A stretch of 64,000 nt of DNA from Cyanoderma ruficeps (Eukaryota > Chordata > Aves > Passeriformes > Timaliidae): positions 9,572,091 to 9,636,090 of the forward strand of contig VZDJ01000056.1 in NCBI GenBank assembly GCA_008694505.1, written 5' to 3'. Positions 48,801 to 63,300 of this stretch are shown one piece after another (the first letter of the stretch is position 1; each line of letters opens with the position of its first letter). A program made the position numbers and the translations under genes. Under the pieces are notes generated by a model. It was given only the letters and a program-made list of their open reading frames with translations, had not been told where the DNA came from and made no database searches.

Positions 48801-51800
48801 GAGCTGCTCAGCATCTCTCCAGAATTGTCTGACTGCATCCAGGCCTGGGATGGGGAGCTCAGACCTGCCTGAGCTGCAATATCCCAGTTTACAACAGCCC
48901 CGTCTGCAACATCCCAATCCCGTACAAAGATTACAACTAAGCCATGTTTTAATCACAAAGAATGTCACCTTCATGTTAAAACCATCCAGAGAGTTTTCAG
49001 TGGATGTGGTTCAGCAGGGTCCTCTGAGGCTGAAGTGTGCCTGTGGTATTATCATTGTGTTATACTGAATGAAGAGAGAAACTAATTCACTGTTCTTTTG
49101 TACTGGGGATAGAATAATGCATGTGATTTTCCACTTTGAAAAGATATTTAATAATCCCATTTAATGTTGAGTTAAACATTTCATTGTTTGCCATGACTAA
49201 TCCACAGATTTGAAGGGAAAATTCCACTTTAAAGTGTAATGGAGCTTCTCTGCTCCTCCACTTTTGAATTAGTACTAACACAGTTTTAAAAATAAGTGCC
49301 AATTTGTGGAGATATTTTGCAGCACGTGTCCTAACACACTTATCCTAAGTGCAGTTAAATAGAGGGTGCTTTGGATAACAAATGCAAATTTGGTCAGAGT
49401 GGTAAAACCAGTGCAATCTTCACACGGAGAAACCTTCTAATTAAATGAATAAACTTACTCTGAAAGATGTTCAATGAAGGATGCAGAATAGGATTATTCT
49501 ACTCCATCAAGCACCCTTTTGATGTTTAATGAAACTACAACACCAGGTAAATTATGGGTTTGTGTTCACTGCACACTTTTTAATGAGATTATAAAGAGAA
49601 ATCCAATATATTACAAGTGGTTTAAATATATTTTTCTATCTCTGTCTGGAGAGGCAACCTCCAGAATGATCACTTAGAAATATGCAGCTGACTACTGGAA
49701 AATATTGAAAGAAACACACTGTTATTAAAACACAGAAACCACGGAACTGTTGCTATTTTCAATCTGTCATGGCCAGTGAATACAATATAAAAATATGTAA
49801 ATATTTGTGGCTGCGCAGTAATGACTCATAAAAACAAATTCCATTATTTTTAAAGAAATACAACTGCCATAGCCATTTTTGATAGTTCCAATTTTTTTTT
49901 TTTTTTTAAAAATCACTGTAGGTGTTAGGATTAAGAGGAAAGAGGCACTGAAGCCTCAGGGGCCATGAGGCATGTGCCACACTGCACAGGGTTACAGCCC
50001 TGTTAACATTTCTGAGGAAATGAGCCTTATTATTCAAATACTTCAATTATACAAGCCCTCTGCCAATCTGAAGCAATTGAAAATGTCACACCTCAGCGTA
50101 TGAGGGTGATACTGGGACCAAACGGTTTCTGTGTAACCAGCCCTGCTGCTTGGTGACAGCAGTGACCCAGCTCCCCGTGACACGCAGGGACACACAGCCA
50201 GGCTGTGGCAGCTCCCACCTGGAATAACCCATGGCCCCTGATGCTCTGCTGTGCCTCACCTGACCACCAGAGCAGCTCCCAAGGCCACCCAAGCCCCACA
50301 GAGAGGTTTGCTATCATCACTGCCTTCTCCCGAGCAAAAGTCACACCGGCCTGTTGTCCCAAGTGGGTCAGCCCCCACCTTAGCTTTAAAACAAACAGAA
50401 ACATTTCACCAGCCCTCGTTCTGCCCACTCAGTGTGTGTGGGAGCAGGACCCGTTTATCTGGCACCTCCTGCACGCCAGGCACTGTGCCTGCAAGACAAA
50501 GTCTGTAAATCCTGGCCAAATGGCTAAATCACTCCTCCTCCGCCTGTCAATGCCTGCTTTTTGTGGAAAGACAAGTTGTCTGGGGAAGGCTGGATGCACA
50601 TCTCAGCAGTCTGGATTGGACACAAACAAATTGGAAACTTCAGTGCAAGATGAACTACCGTGAGCCCTGCTCTGCCAGACGGGCAGCAGCTCCAGGAGCT
50701 CTGCACCAGCAATCAAAGGAGGGCCAGATGAAGAAGAGGGATTTGAACACCCCAGAATTAATTCATCTTGCACTTTCTCCTGAGATTGTGGTGTTTGATG
50801 GCTCCAACGCATCACAGACTCCTGGGAGTTATGACTGGAGACAGACAAACGGACATTTTCGGGCACAGATTTGTGAAGTTTGGAGAAAATTGAAGTTCAC
50901 TGGCTTCTAAATCCTCCATAGCTAAAATCAGTATTTGTCTGATAGCCAGGTGACATAAATCGAGTTCCTGTATTCAGCAGTTACAATCTTGATAAAGCTT
51001 TTTCTTTTACTCAGAGACTTTGAGTCATTGATAACACCAGTTCCAATGCTAAAAGCATCTTCATACAATAAAACTTAGACCTCGGGGAAAAGAATAAGAC
51101 ACTGTTCCACCGAATCAACAGGAAAAATGTGGTTACCACGCTTGGAAATACTGGGAAAGCATTTCTTGTTTTTTTTTCTAAAAATAACAAGGTTATGCTT
51201 CAGCCTCACTCATTGCTCACCCTATGGACTTGCTGCTGTCTCTGAAGGAGACCCTGCACAAAACAGGTCTTGAGCCTCAGCTCATGTAAAGTACTATTGG
51301 ACAAAGGGACATGAAACGCTGGAATAATGTCAGAAAACACAAAACTGCAAGTAATTTTAATTTTAATAATGAAATGAAAGCCCCTCACTTTGACTCCTTG
51401 CTCAGAACTGATTCAAAGTTGGTGAGTTTTGGCAGGCTTTGGTTGAGACATTAAGACCTGTGAAGGGGATGAGATCGAGAAGGGGCTCAGTGTTTTGTTG
51501 GCAGTGCTGGACTGACACACACACACTTCCGCAGGTCTGGTGACACCTTTGGCTCTCGCTGCCACCCTCAGCTTTGGCTGTGGCCGTTGTTCCAGCCCAG
51601 CTGCTGGCTGTGTGTCCAGGCCCAGCACAGAGCAGGGAGTGTGTCCATCCCTCAGCCTGGCTCCCTGCTGTCTTTCACACCCCTCACCAGTGCTGCCAGT
51701 CAAACACCAGGCTCTGAACTGGGCCACTCCAAGTGCTGGCACATGTCCCACTCTGTCACCCTCCCCAGAGGAGGCTGATGCTGGCAGGCAGAGGGGCATT

Positions 51801-52787
51801 AGGGGAACAGCTGGAGGTGCTCACTAAACCTGCTAAACCTCATCAGTCAGAGCACACAGTTCACACATTCAGCTTCACCTGTGTGGAACCTGAGGGTCAC
51901 CAAACTGCTACTTTAGATACAATGCATTAGCCTGGGTGAGCTCGATTAAAGAAGAATGCGAGTGAACAACTGGAACATGTGAGCGCTTCAATAAAAACCA
52001 CACTGTGAAGGCAATTTAGGGAAAATACAGGATGCCTAAACTTTGCACGTAATTTAATAATATTCTTCAGGATAAAGAAAAGGAAAAAAGATGTTATCTG
52101 CTCTCTTGATAAATGCTTCGAACTTACAGAGATCTGATCTTCATCTGGTTTAACTCAGAGTGATTTCACTTAAAGTCAGAGGAGCCATGAAAGTCAACAG
52201 CAGATGAAGAGCTGGCCCTGGTTTGCTGTTCACTAATCTTCAGGGAAATAGTAAGATTATGGACAGAATACTTTCTTTCTCCAAGATAAGGAAATATAAT
52301 ATCCCTAGAATACCTCTTATCTACCCTCCAATTCAATCTGGAAAGTCTTTCCTCTTTTCCAAGCTTTCTGTAGAATTTCTGTTCCACAAGCACAGCCCTT
52401 CCAAGTTTATTGGCATTTTTAATGTGTTAAAGCTGTCGCTCCATTTTTGGCCACAGCTCTTTCTTTTCTTGAGTCCTCTCAAAAGATGAAAAACCTGTTC
52501 TTTTCCTGCTCCTTCCACTCTTCAGAGAGTTTTCTTCCATTTTTCGTGGACGGAAATATCGGCTCCAGTTACAATCCCCTTGAGCCCCTCCATTGTGTTC
52601 CAGGTTCTGACCTCCTCAGTGCAGTGTGGGGGACAGGGCAAACCAGTGTGTGTGAGCTGAGATCTCAGCATTGTTTGCTCCGTGGCAATTCTCATCACCA
52701 CCACATCTCATTCATGGTACAAAAGCAAATCGGAGTCCAGAGAAACTCAGGAACTGAGCGCGTCCTTCCCACGTTCCTGGGGCTGTG

Positions 52788-52801
52788 GTGCCATCTAGTG
52801 A
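52788..52801 (-). promoter_or_regulatory. CTCF-like motif, minus orientation
   Basis: On the minus strand TCACTAGATGGCAC matches 13 of 14 positions of CCASYAGRKGGCRS (first base differs) and looks like a common natural CTCF variant. It faces left, convergent with the motif at 38233. Confidence 0.55.
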
Positions 52802-55800
52802 GTCAGTTACAATGCTCTGTGTGTGCATTTTGGCACAAACCCCAAATTTATTTTTAAATATAATACTAAACATAACTACTGCTATCCTCTGGCAAAATTC
52901 CATAAACAGAGTAATCAAATCAAATAAAAATTGTGACCCAAACCGTGCCCTGAAGCATTGCATTCCCAAGGCACTGGGGTTGCACATGATTTAACATTCC
53001 ACTGAAAGTATAAAACTTGAATCTTTGATAAAGTCATTCCAAGCAGAAACAAAGGTGTTTTAGTTAGTGGTATCCAGCTTGTAGACTAAACACATCACTC
53101 GTATAATCGGTCTTAAAAAGCTGTTTACACCATTTGCCACACTGGCAAAGGGATGTGTAAGGGACTGTTATCTGCCTCCAGTGTTTTCTTGAAATCCAAA
53201 GTCCTGCAGAGCTTCTTTGTAGCAGATGCTCAAAACCACCAAGAAAAGTGGCTCACTTTGAGGCCAACGGCTTCAAATTGGAAATTTTCCATTTAACTCT
53301 TCCTGTACTTCCAGGTGGGACACAGGATTTCTTTCTTTAGGTCTTCACCTCCTTCAGGTGAGCTCACTCTGAGCCACAACTGGGGCCCATGGAGGGGACC
53401 CCAAGACACCCCCAGAGAGCCCTGAAGAGTTTTTAATGTTACCCTGCAGCCACTGCCCACCCCTCACAGCCTGGCAGCTCCATGTCCAGCACCCAGCCAG
53501 CCTGGCCTCTCTGCACTGCACAGAAATGAAAAAACAGTGTCCACCTGGTCCTGCTTGATCCTGGATATCGTCAGCCTCCAGCTCAAACAGTTTAGAAGAG
53601 TCAGTGACATCACACAGGCATTGTTCAAAACTCCATTATTGTGTCATCTTTGTCTTAAAACTCCCGTAAAAAATACCACACGATTAAAAGTGCTTTCTTT
53701 TGTCTTATGTTTCCATCTCACCTCTACTATTGCTGCTCTTTATGACACCGTGAAAATCAGCCCAGACCTACAAACATGTGATGGCTGGAGACACCTTCCA
53801 CCCAGGAGACTGCAAACCATGGATCCAATCCAAAATCAGTTAATGAACATCTTCTCACCCATCTCCGAGGGGTCTGGAGCAGGCCTGACACCAAAGATGT
53901 TGTCTATTAAGTTAAATTCTGCTTTGGGTGACGTTTTGGAACTGCTGGCATAGTTCATATTTCAGTTTCCATTGTCTGCAAACAGATGAACTTAGTATTT
54001 TACAACAGTTATACGTAGAGAGTGGAAATCTGATATAAGTTATTCCTACTGCTGCTTTACTTCATTGAAGGAAAGTGGTATTAAGTTGTTGGATATATTT
54101 ATGTGTCCACATTTGTTACTACTTCGGTCTGTCTGAAGTACCTGCAACCTCCAGTACTTCATTCTCACCATTAATTGAAACTTCTCCAAGCTTAACACAC
54201 CCAGGAAGGAGGATTGGGGAGCAAGCGTTGTGTAACAGATGAAATCATATAAAACCTAAATGTGATTTAATTAGTTGATAATGGATCATTAATTACGAAG
54301 CTAGTGAAATGAAACACATTGTTGTGAAAACACATAATGGAACAATTGAGAAAGAATAGATTTGTTTTTACTAAGTACTTGTCTGCTAAGAAAACCACCT
54401 GTGCAAATAACCGGCTCAAATCAGATGACAAGCAGATTTTTTATTGCTCAAGAAAGATTTGGGTTTCCATGACAACGCACCCAGGTCAAAACAGCAAATT
54501 ATATCTTTTTCTTCAATAAACATCTCATTTACTCTAAAAGATTTAACATCCAGTTTTATAATGTGTCCAAAATATATTTATTAGCTAGCAATTATTTAAT
54601 ACGGCAGCTTCTGCCCAGAAATGGCTGTCCAGTGACTGGGGATTCAGCTCCAAGTGTATGGGATCTATCCTAAGCCTTCTGGCATTTTAAACAAATGCTG
54701 TAATGCTGTTTGGCTCATAGTAACCTACTGTGAGCTCTGGGGAGAACTAAGCAAACAGTTTAAACGTTATACAAAAATTTTTATTTAATTGAATTCAAGC
54801 ATTTATGAAATTATATTAAATTAGGTCATATTCATAGGTTATCCAGTATTTAGCATTTTCACCAGTAATTGCCTATCCATCTAATTTAAAATTTAATGAC
54901 ATTATTTAAGAGAAAGGTTTTCTTGATCTGAGGGCAAATAGGCTTTATTTATAGGCCCTTTCTTAGACGGAGAATGGAAAGTAGAAATGTGTTACTCATT
55001 AAGGGCCACGTTGTTACGTGGCTGCATGGCTGAATCACTGCCTCCCCATGGTGCCTGCACCAAAAACCACTGGAGTCAGCACAAGGAGGAAAAGAGGTGC
55101 TCTCATTTCCAGCCTTCTGGGTCGAGAAAACGATGAGTAAATCTCCCAAATAATGAGGGGTTCCATCCAGCAGAGCTGCCTGGAAATGGCTCTGAACTCA
55201 AACCCTGAGATCTGATGGAGTTTTACAAAAAGCAGGGGACAGGCCACAGGCTGGAGCCCGCCTCTGCTTTAGGTGTGACACTGTGCCTTAGAAATGCTGT
55301 TATATAAAATCCTCTCCTCAGAATACTCCACATCCCACAGGGAGGAGAAGGAGGAGGAAGAACTTCCTCAGTGTCCAGCAAATGTCTCCAGGTCCCTTTC
55401 AGCCTGACTTGGCAGGAAAATGCAGCTTGGACAAATGTGCTCTCTTATGTCCTTGCGGTAACTCCTGAAGTTTGGAAGCCTGGAAGCTGCCCCAGCTGTC
55501 CTGAGAGCTCGTGGGGGCACGAGCCAAGGGGATGAGGAGCACATTTTCCTCTGGGAAATCCACAGCACATCCAAGCACTGCCTGGTGGATGGGTCACAAG
55601 GGTACAGGACTGAGGCTCATGTGGGAGAGGGAAACAAAGGGAAATCCGTGAGGAAAAATGTCTTTACTTTATAGAAAAACTGCTTGATTAGAATTTCTGG
55701 GCACAGAACAACTTATTTTCTTTCATGAGATCAGCCCAGGCTACATGGTGGAACACATCTCCTGCTGCCTGGAGTGATCACAGTGACAATACTGAATCCT

Positions 55801-58800
55801 TAACCAGAGACCACTTCTTGAGAGCAGCATTTCTTTCAGGGAGATTTTCTCCTTGTTTGGGTCTGAGCTGTGAGGGACATGTGCAGCGGGCACACAGCAG
55901 GCCCAGCTGATCTCTAGTGGCACTTCCCTGTGTGGAGTGACACATGGGGCTTCTTCCTGCACGATCCAAACTGGATTTAAGGCTGAGGTAGCTCAAAGGA
56001 GAATTGCTGCAGCAGCAGCAGGAAAAGCAGGGACTGGACTCCAGCCACAGCTCTGGAGAGCCTGGGCTGGGCTGGAGCAATACGAAGGTGCTTAACAGTG
56101 TTTTATGGTCACTTTGGAAAATAAAGTGCAATAATCACCTTCGAGTCTGGAATTCAAAGGTAGATTGTTGTGTTGTGAGTGAAAATAGGCAGCTGGATCA
56201 AACACTTTTTAATGCATGAATTTTTTTTGAAAAGACTCTCTGAAGATAGCCTGGGTCAGCTCTGTTCTTTTTTCCTAAACTTTCAACTAAAAGAAAGACT
56301 TTTTCCTGTTTCAGCAAGAGTAAATAAATCCAAGTCACACCCCCCCGAGACTCCTTTAGAACAAAACCTGAATATAAAATTCTTGATAAAAGGAGAAGTT
56401 TGCTTTACATAATTCTGCTCCCGATATCCACAACTCCCAAGTGGATAAAGAATAACAAAGTAAAGCTTAAAAGGTGAGACTGAGAAAGAAGCAGTGAAAA
56501 ACAAGGGCTGGTGGAACTTGGGAAAATCCCAGCATGTTCAAACATCAGACATGCTGCTTCCCATCCTTCAATCTGAACAGCCCTTGCACTAATAAATGGG
56601 AAGTGTGGAAGGAGTTTATGGGATTAGCTATGCCCTGCCCATATCTCCGGTCCCACCTATAGGAACATTGCACAAACCAAAGCAGGGAGCATTTCCTCAC
56701 CCTCTTGCCTTTGATTAATATCTGCAGCCAATGTCTTAATTACTATTCGAACTAAAGGTTAGATTCTGTGAGCGCTGACATGCAAATCATAAGAAGAACC
56801 AAAATTTTTCTGTGCACTTCGCCTTTCAAGACAGGACACAAACGCTTGGGACACTGGATTTGACACATTCCCCAAATTCTTGATTTGCTTTGGGGTGTGG
56901 CTGGGCAGTTTGTGGTCACTCTCCTCCTGCAAGGACCAGGCAGGCACTAGATGGCTCCCGAGTGACAGGCTTGGTTTGTTTAGAAATCAAGCTTTCTAAT
57001 GATATCTTCCCTTCCTGGCTTAGAAATCTCTCCAAAATCTCCGTTCCCTTCTCCTCACAGAGGGTATTTTACAATTCAGCTTTGCCTTCCCAGCCACTGT
57101 GGAGTTTGTTGCTCCTTGAAGTGGATGGGACAAAACGGGGCTCCACTGGGCTTGTGGCAGTCTGGGACTGCCCTCACACGTGGACACAAGCTGGGGAAGG
57201 AGGAAGGATTTCCTCATTTCCATCCAAGCACTCATGAGGACCTGCAGCACCGGGTTAGCTCAGCTGGGAGCCAGCTCAGCTGGCACCAACTGCCTTCCCT
57301 TGGCTGCTCAAGTCTCTCCAGAAGTGACTTTGGTGTTACTTTTCCTGGAGAAACAATTCTGGCCCTTCTGAGAATGTGACAATGCTCTCACCCTTTCCCA
57401 AGGCAAACAGCTACCGTCAAAATCGACTTTTCAAAAGAGATGGGGCTCTGTAAACAACAGAATGCTCTTGAAATCTTCTCCCTGTTGTGATGCGGTGACC
57501 ACACAGGAGTGTAACTCCTTCCAGCAGCACAGCTCCGAGTTCCACAGAAAATCTGCACCCTGAGAGCTTTAGTAGCCTTTCTCCAGTAAACAGAAATAAA
57601 CAGAAACCTAATTTCCTCCCTGAAAAGAAACAGAGGAGCACACTCTCTAAACACGGCACGCACTTATGATCCCAAGGTAAAGCTTTCCACATGGGGAGCG
57701 TGTCATGGAAAACGAGGTCGGTTTGCCTGTCACTGATTTGTGTTCAGTGGCTTGGACACGGACACTGGTAATGTGGAAATGCTGGGCAGTCCAAGCTCAG
57801 TAATGATGGGTTTTAGATGTCAGTAAAATTGCCTGAAGATTGTAACACTGAGAACACTGACGTTTCTGGCCCATTTAATGGTGGCTGAGTGACAAGGGTC
57901 GGCCTTGGGAGCTTTTCAGGACATCGTGGGTGTCACCCACGTGCCCATTCTCCACTCCTGCTCCCGTTTCTCCTGGAAGGAAAGGTGCATGTGTGGGCAG
58001 AGGGGTCCCAGGGGTGGGCTGGCAGCAGGACTGCAGGACACTGCCATGAGCTCTTCTGTTCACCTCTGCTCTCAGGAATTGCCTTCTGTAATTTCACAGT
58101 TGTCTGGGTGAGGAGAAATGTATCACTGCAGCCTCTCCTGCAAGTACAATCATCATTAAAATTCTTTCTGGATGCGTGACAAGGGTCTGATTAAGGTCAC
58201 CTTAATAGTCTTGAAATCCCTTCCTGAGACGGGACCTACTGGGCAGTGCAGTGAGCCCAGCTGGACTGTTCAGAAAGAACAAAGCCCAAACTCAGACCAT
58301 TACCAGCAAACACTGGGGAATTACCATCAACACACAGTGGAGGCACAATGTAGAAAATATCAATTGCTATTGAGTTCCTCCCTTTCCCATTCCCTGTTAG
58401 TGAAACAGTTCACAGAACTCCAGCAGAGAAGTTGGAATAAAGAACGGCGGCAGCTCCTTGTGCATATTAAATAGATTTCCTGACTCAATCCTCCACATTA
58501 GATTAGGCAACACCAACATTTACAAATTTTTAACCGTTTGCATTTTGAGGGATGAGACAGAGCAAAATGTTGCTGTGCTGCATATTAAACTTATAAAAGC
58601 AAGGCTCAGTATCCCATCACACGCCAGCAGCCTTCCAAAGTCAGACAGGAAACACCTGGACCTCTGTGGTCAAACATCACTGGGAGTGCACTGTACATTT
58701 TGGAACAGATCATTTCGAATTGTTAATAAATATTCATCTTATTGCAGTAAAACACTGCGTGTCCCCTGCTGTAAACACTGGTGGAGCTAAATTAAATATG

Positions 58801-59387
58801 TGCAAGGTTAGTCATCTTGACTTTTTTTTTCTCCATTAAAAAAAAAAAAATGAATGCTTGACTTCCCCTCCAAGAACATCTGAAGTTTTAAAACCTTTAA
58901 ATCCCTGAAGATAATTCTATGGGATATACAATTTAAATATCTCCATTTCTGTTACATTTATTCTTTGTGAACACATTCTCCCATCTTTTCTAAAAGGCTC
59001 ATTATAAAGCTCCCTAAAATGAGGCCTTTGTTTCCTTTCCTGGGAAAAGCCCTGCACCTTGGCAAACACAGCCCTGTGGGCTCATACAGCAGTTCACTGT
59101 CACTCCCCTCATGGTCTCAATTTGAAAAACAAATCTAGAGATGTCTCCAATTATGTGAGAGCCAAAGGGCAAAACGCAAATTGTGTACAAATCCTCAGAC
59201 CTTTCCTCAAGAAACTGCACAAAATCTGTGTCTCTGTTTTTGCTGCATTGCACTTGAGGTAAAGGGCTCCAAAATCATACCCCGAATTGAGATTTCCCAA
59301 TTTTTAGGATTAATCATTTAATTGCTGCAAACCAGCCTTGAACTGAATGAAGCCCTGAACTTTCTGCTTCTGAAAGGGGCAGAACAG

Positions 59388-59435
59388 ATGATCCAGGTTG
59401 GACTCGGTTCCAAATCATAACACAGATTTGTTAAA
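59388..59435 (+). mobile_element. Possible CR1 3'-end remnant
   Basis: GATGATCCAGGTTGGACTCG followed by GTTCCAAATCATAACACAG resembles a CR1 terminus with an internal deletion. Too short and diverged to be sure. Confidence 0.3.
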
Positions 59436-60347
59436 GGTCATGATAAACAAATCTTGTTTCCACATCCTTATAGGTAAGGCTGATTCCCTATAGATAATTT
59501 GCACAGGTTTGGGGGCTGTTTCTCTTGCCTAACTATCTTTTTTTTTAAAGTTTGCTTGCTAACACTGCGTTTCCACATCTTCACAGCCTGCATTGTTTAG
59601 ATTCAACATAAGCATTCACCAATTTTTTCTCCTAAAATATATTGCCTGTGGAAAATTAATATATTTTTCTCTCTTTTCTCAAAGCATTTTAATACTCAGG
59701 AAAACAAGATATCATAAATCTGAGGAAAGAAAAGCTGCTTTCAATTGAGGAGAAAAAAAAAATAAAAGGCAAAGTCTGTTGTGCATGTGTGTCAACAGCT
59801 TTCAAAGCTGCGAGTGAAGCACAAAAAGCAATCAGAAAAATCCTACTGCTCATACAAAAAATATTTCCCTTGGTGAGAACTCCACCAGCACTGAAGCAGC
59901 CTTAAAACTTGGCTTATTGTGTCTGTCTGTAGCTCCACAAAGAAGACTACTTGTTTCTATTTTCTGAACGTGTTGAAAACTGGAACATGGCAGCTGGAAT
60001 TCTGCTGCAGAGCTCCCCCAAACAAACAGCAAAACAACCCCGGCCACCTGTTTTGAGCAGACTTCAGCTGTGGAAAATGCCTCTCCAAAGGGAAAGTGCC
60101 GGGGAATATTTATGAGACCCTAAAAGCAAGTGGGTTCTAACTGAGATTTTTCTATACACTGTGTTGTTTACGAAATATCTGTTGCTTTGACCCCCCCTGC
60201 CCCAGGGAGGTTGTTTATTTGTGCAGTCATCACTGCTGGGAAGAGCCGTATTTCTGTTCTGGGAGATGCAGGATGCAGGCAGAGCTGAGATCCCAGCCTG
60301 TTGGTACTGACTTCCTATGAGGGCAGGAGGAGGAGGATGGACCTTTT

Positions 60348-60391
60348 CTCCAGACCTCCTCCAGACCTCCTCCAGACCTTCTCCAGACCTC
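60348..60391. repeat. 11-bp minisatellite, four copies
   Basis: Four tandem copies of CTCCAGACCTC; the third copy has a C-to-T change at its last base. As 11 is not a multiple of three it would shift any frame through it. Confidence 0.9.
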
Positions 60392-63300
60392 TCCCTGGGC
60401 TGATGCCTCGTGACAGGGACCTGTCAGGCTGAGTGCTGGTGAGAGGGCGCAGGATGCTGAGCCAGGGGCAGCACCCATCCCTGAGCACGGCTCTTCTGGA
60501 GCCAGCTCAGGGGTGTGGGCCTGGCCCAGGCAGCCAGAGCAGCTTTGCCTCTAGAGGGGATGGGTGAAATCTGGAATTCAGAGCCCTTTGGAGTGACATG
60601 GGCACTGCTCACAGACTCCTTCTCCCTTTGAACGCTGCTCAGGCACCCTAGGGAGCATTCCCTGGATCCTACAGCAGTCCCAATATCCAATGAGATGAGT
60701 AAGTAGAACCATAGCTGGCACATCTGCTCTGCAAATCGTCTCTGAACCCTCCTTTCTCCCAGCAGTGATTTTTTTTTAACTGTACCTTCACAGATAAATA
60801 ATGCCACAAGCCCCCCTGCCCTCCATCCATCGCCTGAGGATATCCATGGAGCTGCTCCTCCCCACTGCTGCTCCCCAGCTATTGCCACACTCAATTTCCT
60901 GTCTTCTGTTGACACAAATAAGCTTGCAAAATTGCAGACATTCTGGAAGGCCATTGTGTTCCACAGATACTGGTATTTCCATAAGTCATCAGGCAGTCTG
61001 GGATTTATAGGACACAGAAAACTGCGTGAGGCGCCCAAAGTGTTCAAATAAATAAATAAATTCTGATAACGAGCGGTTCAAGAGCTTGGAAAGGCCCATG
61101 CAAAGCATTCTCTGGAAGTTTGTAAAGTTCTGGTTAGCAGAATTGCCTACAGAACAGGAGGGATGAGTAACAAACTCAGATACTGAGCTAAGGATGGAGA
61201 GAGAAGGATGGAAGAGCTTCCTCAGTGGCTGAGCTGCTCTTCCCTAAGCCATCTAAACAGAAGCAATTTTCATGTAATGAAGAGATTATGGATCATCTGA
61301 CATGAAGACTGTCTCAGATGAGTGGTAGCTAAGCAAAGCATCCAGTAGCTTGATTTGGTTTTTTGGCTGATCATGGCCGGCGTGCTGGAAATGAAAAGGA
61401 GGAATGGGAGAAGAAGATTAGCTCATCCACCTTGAACAGATTTAATAATCTCTTTTTTTTTGTTGGGTTTTTTTTACAACTCCCTCCTCTAACTAGCAAA
61501 GAAGCAGAAGCTTCCATCAGCACCAGCCCAGTCCAGCATCATTCCCTGGATATTCCCAGCCCAGCTGCCTGTCCCCACTGCTGGATATTCTCATGTTTCT
61601 CATCTGCCGCCAGGCTCGGAGGTGACTTCACCACAGCCATTCATGTGGAGACCAAACGTTTTCCCTGCAACCTTCAAAACATTCCCGGCCTTACTTGGTA
61701 TCTAGAGACCTTTCATTTCAGAATTTATTCCAGCTGGACTGCAGAGCTGGGCTGAGATTTCCTTGCCCCACGCTCCGAGGCTGAGGGAAAGCTCAGCCTG
61801 TCCAGGGCCTCTCCTGCTCTCATGAATGGCTTGTTTGTACGGGCGGTTCTGCCACCAGCCTCGGGACTATGAACACTCTCACTGTTACTGTTTAACTGCA
61901 GTAAATCAGTTAAAGACTAACTGTGGTGTTCCGGAGAAATATTTCATTTCATGCAACAAGACTGGCCTACAGTCATGGATCTGACTCCCAGACTGGAAAG
62001 ACTATAAAGAACAATGGTTTTGAACTTCGCTGCATATTTCTCTCCGTGACTTAAACACACACACAGAGTAAGGAAGAGAAGGACTTTGTGCTTTAGCAAG
62101 CTCGCACGTGAACACATCTGCCTTTTCAGGTGGGGAAAAGTCTGCTGGGTCTAAAAAAAAATCAGCAAATAGGTATTTTCAAATGAAAGATTTCATTGTG
62201 CGTTTCTCTAGCAAACCGAAGAGCTAAAAGCAGACGTTATTATGATAACTCCTGAGTGACCAGTTCAAACAGGGCACACACTGCCCTGCCTGATGGATGT
62301 GAGGATAAATGCCTTTCCAAGAAACTCTCCAGATTCTAAACTACAGCATTTCGTTTTTCCAGGAGCCTCTCAAGTGCGACCATGTGGATTTTCAGCGGCA
62401 GAAATATCCTGCTCGCAGCTGATGTTTTGGGTTTTTTTCCCCAAGCCAAGTCAGGAGAAAACACACAAATATTCTTCCAAACAGGTCACTTATTTCCCAG
62501 CTGACATGCATTTTGCATTCCCCTATTTTCACTCTATTTTCCCTACACACACAGTCCATATTGTAATAGGGAAAACAGTTTACATGAGAACACTGGCCTG
62601 GCACAGCTTAAATTCTCCTGGAAAATCATCAGTAAAAACCTGTGAGGGGCTCTTTTCATTGGAGATTGGAGTATTTTTATTTAATGTGAAGCTGTTAGGG
62701 AAGGACTCAACTAAACTGAAGTTTAGTTTGAAAACTAGAGTTTGGCATGAATTAACTCTGGTTTTGTTTGAGTTTCTTTTTTCCAAAACACAGATTCAGA
62801 TTATATCATGGAGACTTTTCCATGCAGAGAAACCCTTAAACTCTGTATCATTTTGAGATCCAAGGCTTCCTGCAGCCAAACTGCCCAGCTTTAGGATACA
62901 GAGAGGATGGTAAGTCTGTTTTGCATTATTCACCATCTGAATAGGGACTAATCCCACTAGAACATGCAGCCACAAAGCAGTGAGGGATGAAAATCAACTC
63001 AGCTGATAGGTAGGATGTCAGAGGAAAAGGAAAACCCTTGATGCAAAATACTAGAGAAAATGAGTTTTAAATCCCTGTATGAACAGAACAAACTTCTGAC
63101 ATCTGGAGCATGATTTAATACTCCACCAGGTGCTGCTGCATTTTGTGCTTTCAGAAGAGCATATGACAATCCTGTATAGGATTTTTGCTTTAATTATCAG
63201 TGTGTGAAAACAGCATTAAGGAGGTGATCACAGTAAGTCTGAAGCTTTGCTCTGATTAACAAATTAGCCAGTTCTAAACAGATCAAGTAACAGTCAGAAA

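Noticed and set aside
60424..61047. Longest open frame of the window, 207 codons on the minus strand
   Set aside because: It begins with TTG rather than ATG, shows no domain, signal peptide or splice context, and lies in a GC-richer patch where stops are rarer. Conservation or peptide data would be needed to revive it.
62293..62856. 187-codon plus-strand open frame
   Set aside because: Starts with ATG but has low-complexity aromatic-rich composition, no recognisable domain and no promoter context; most likely chance.
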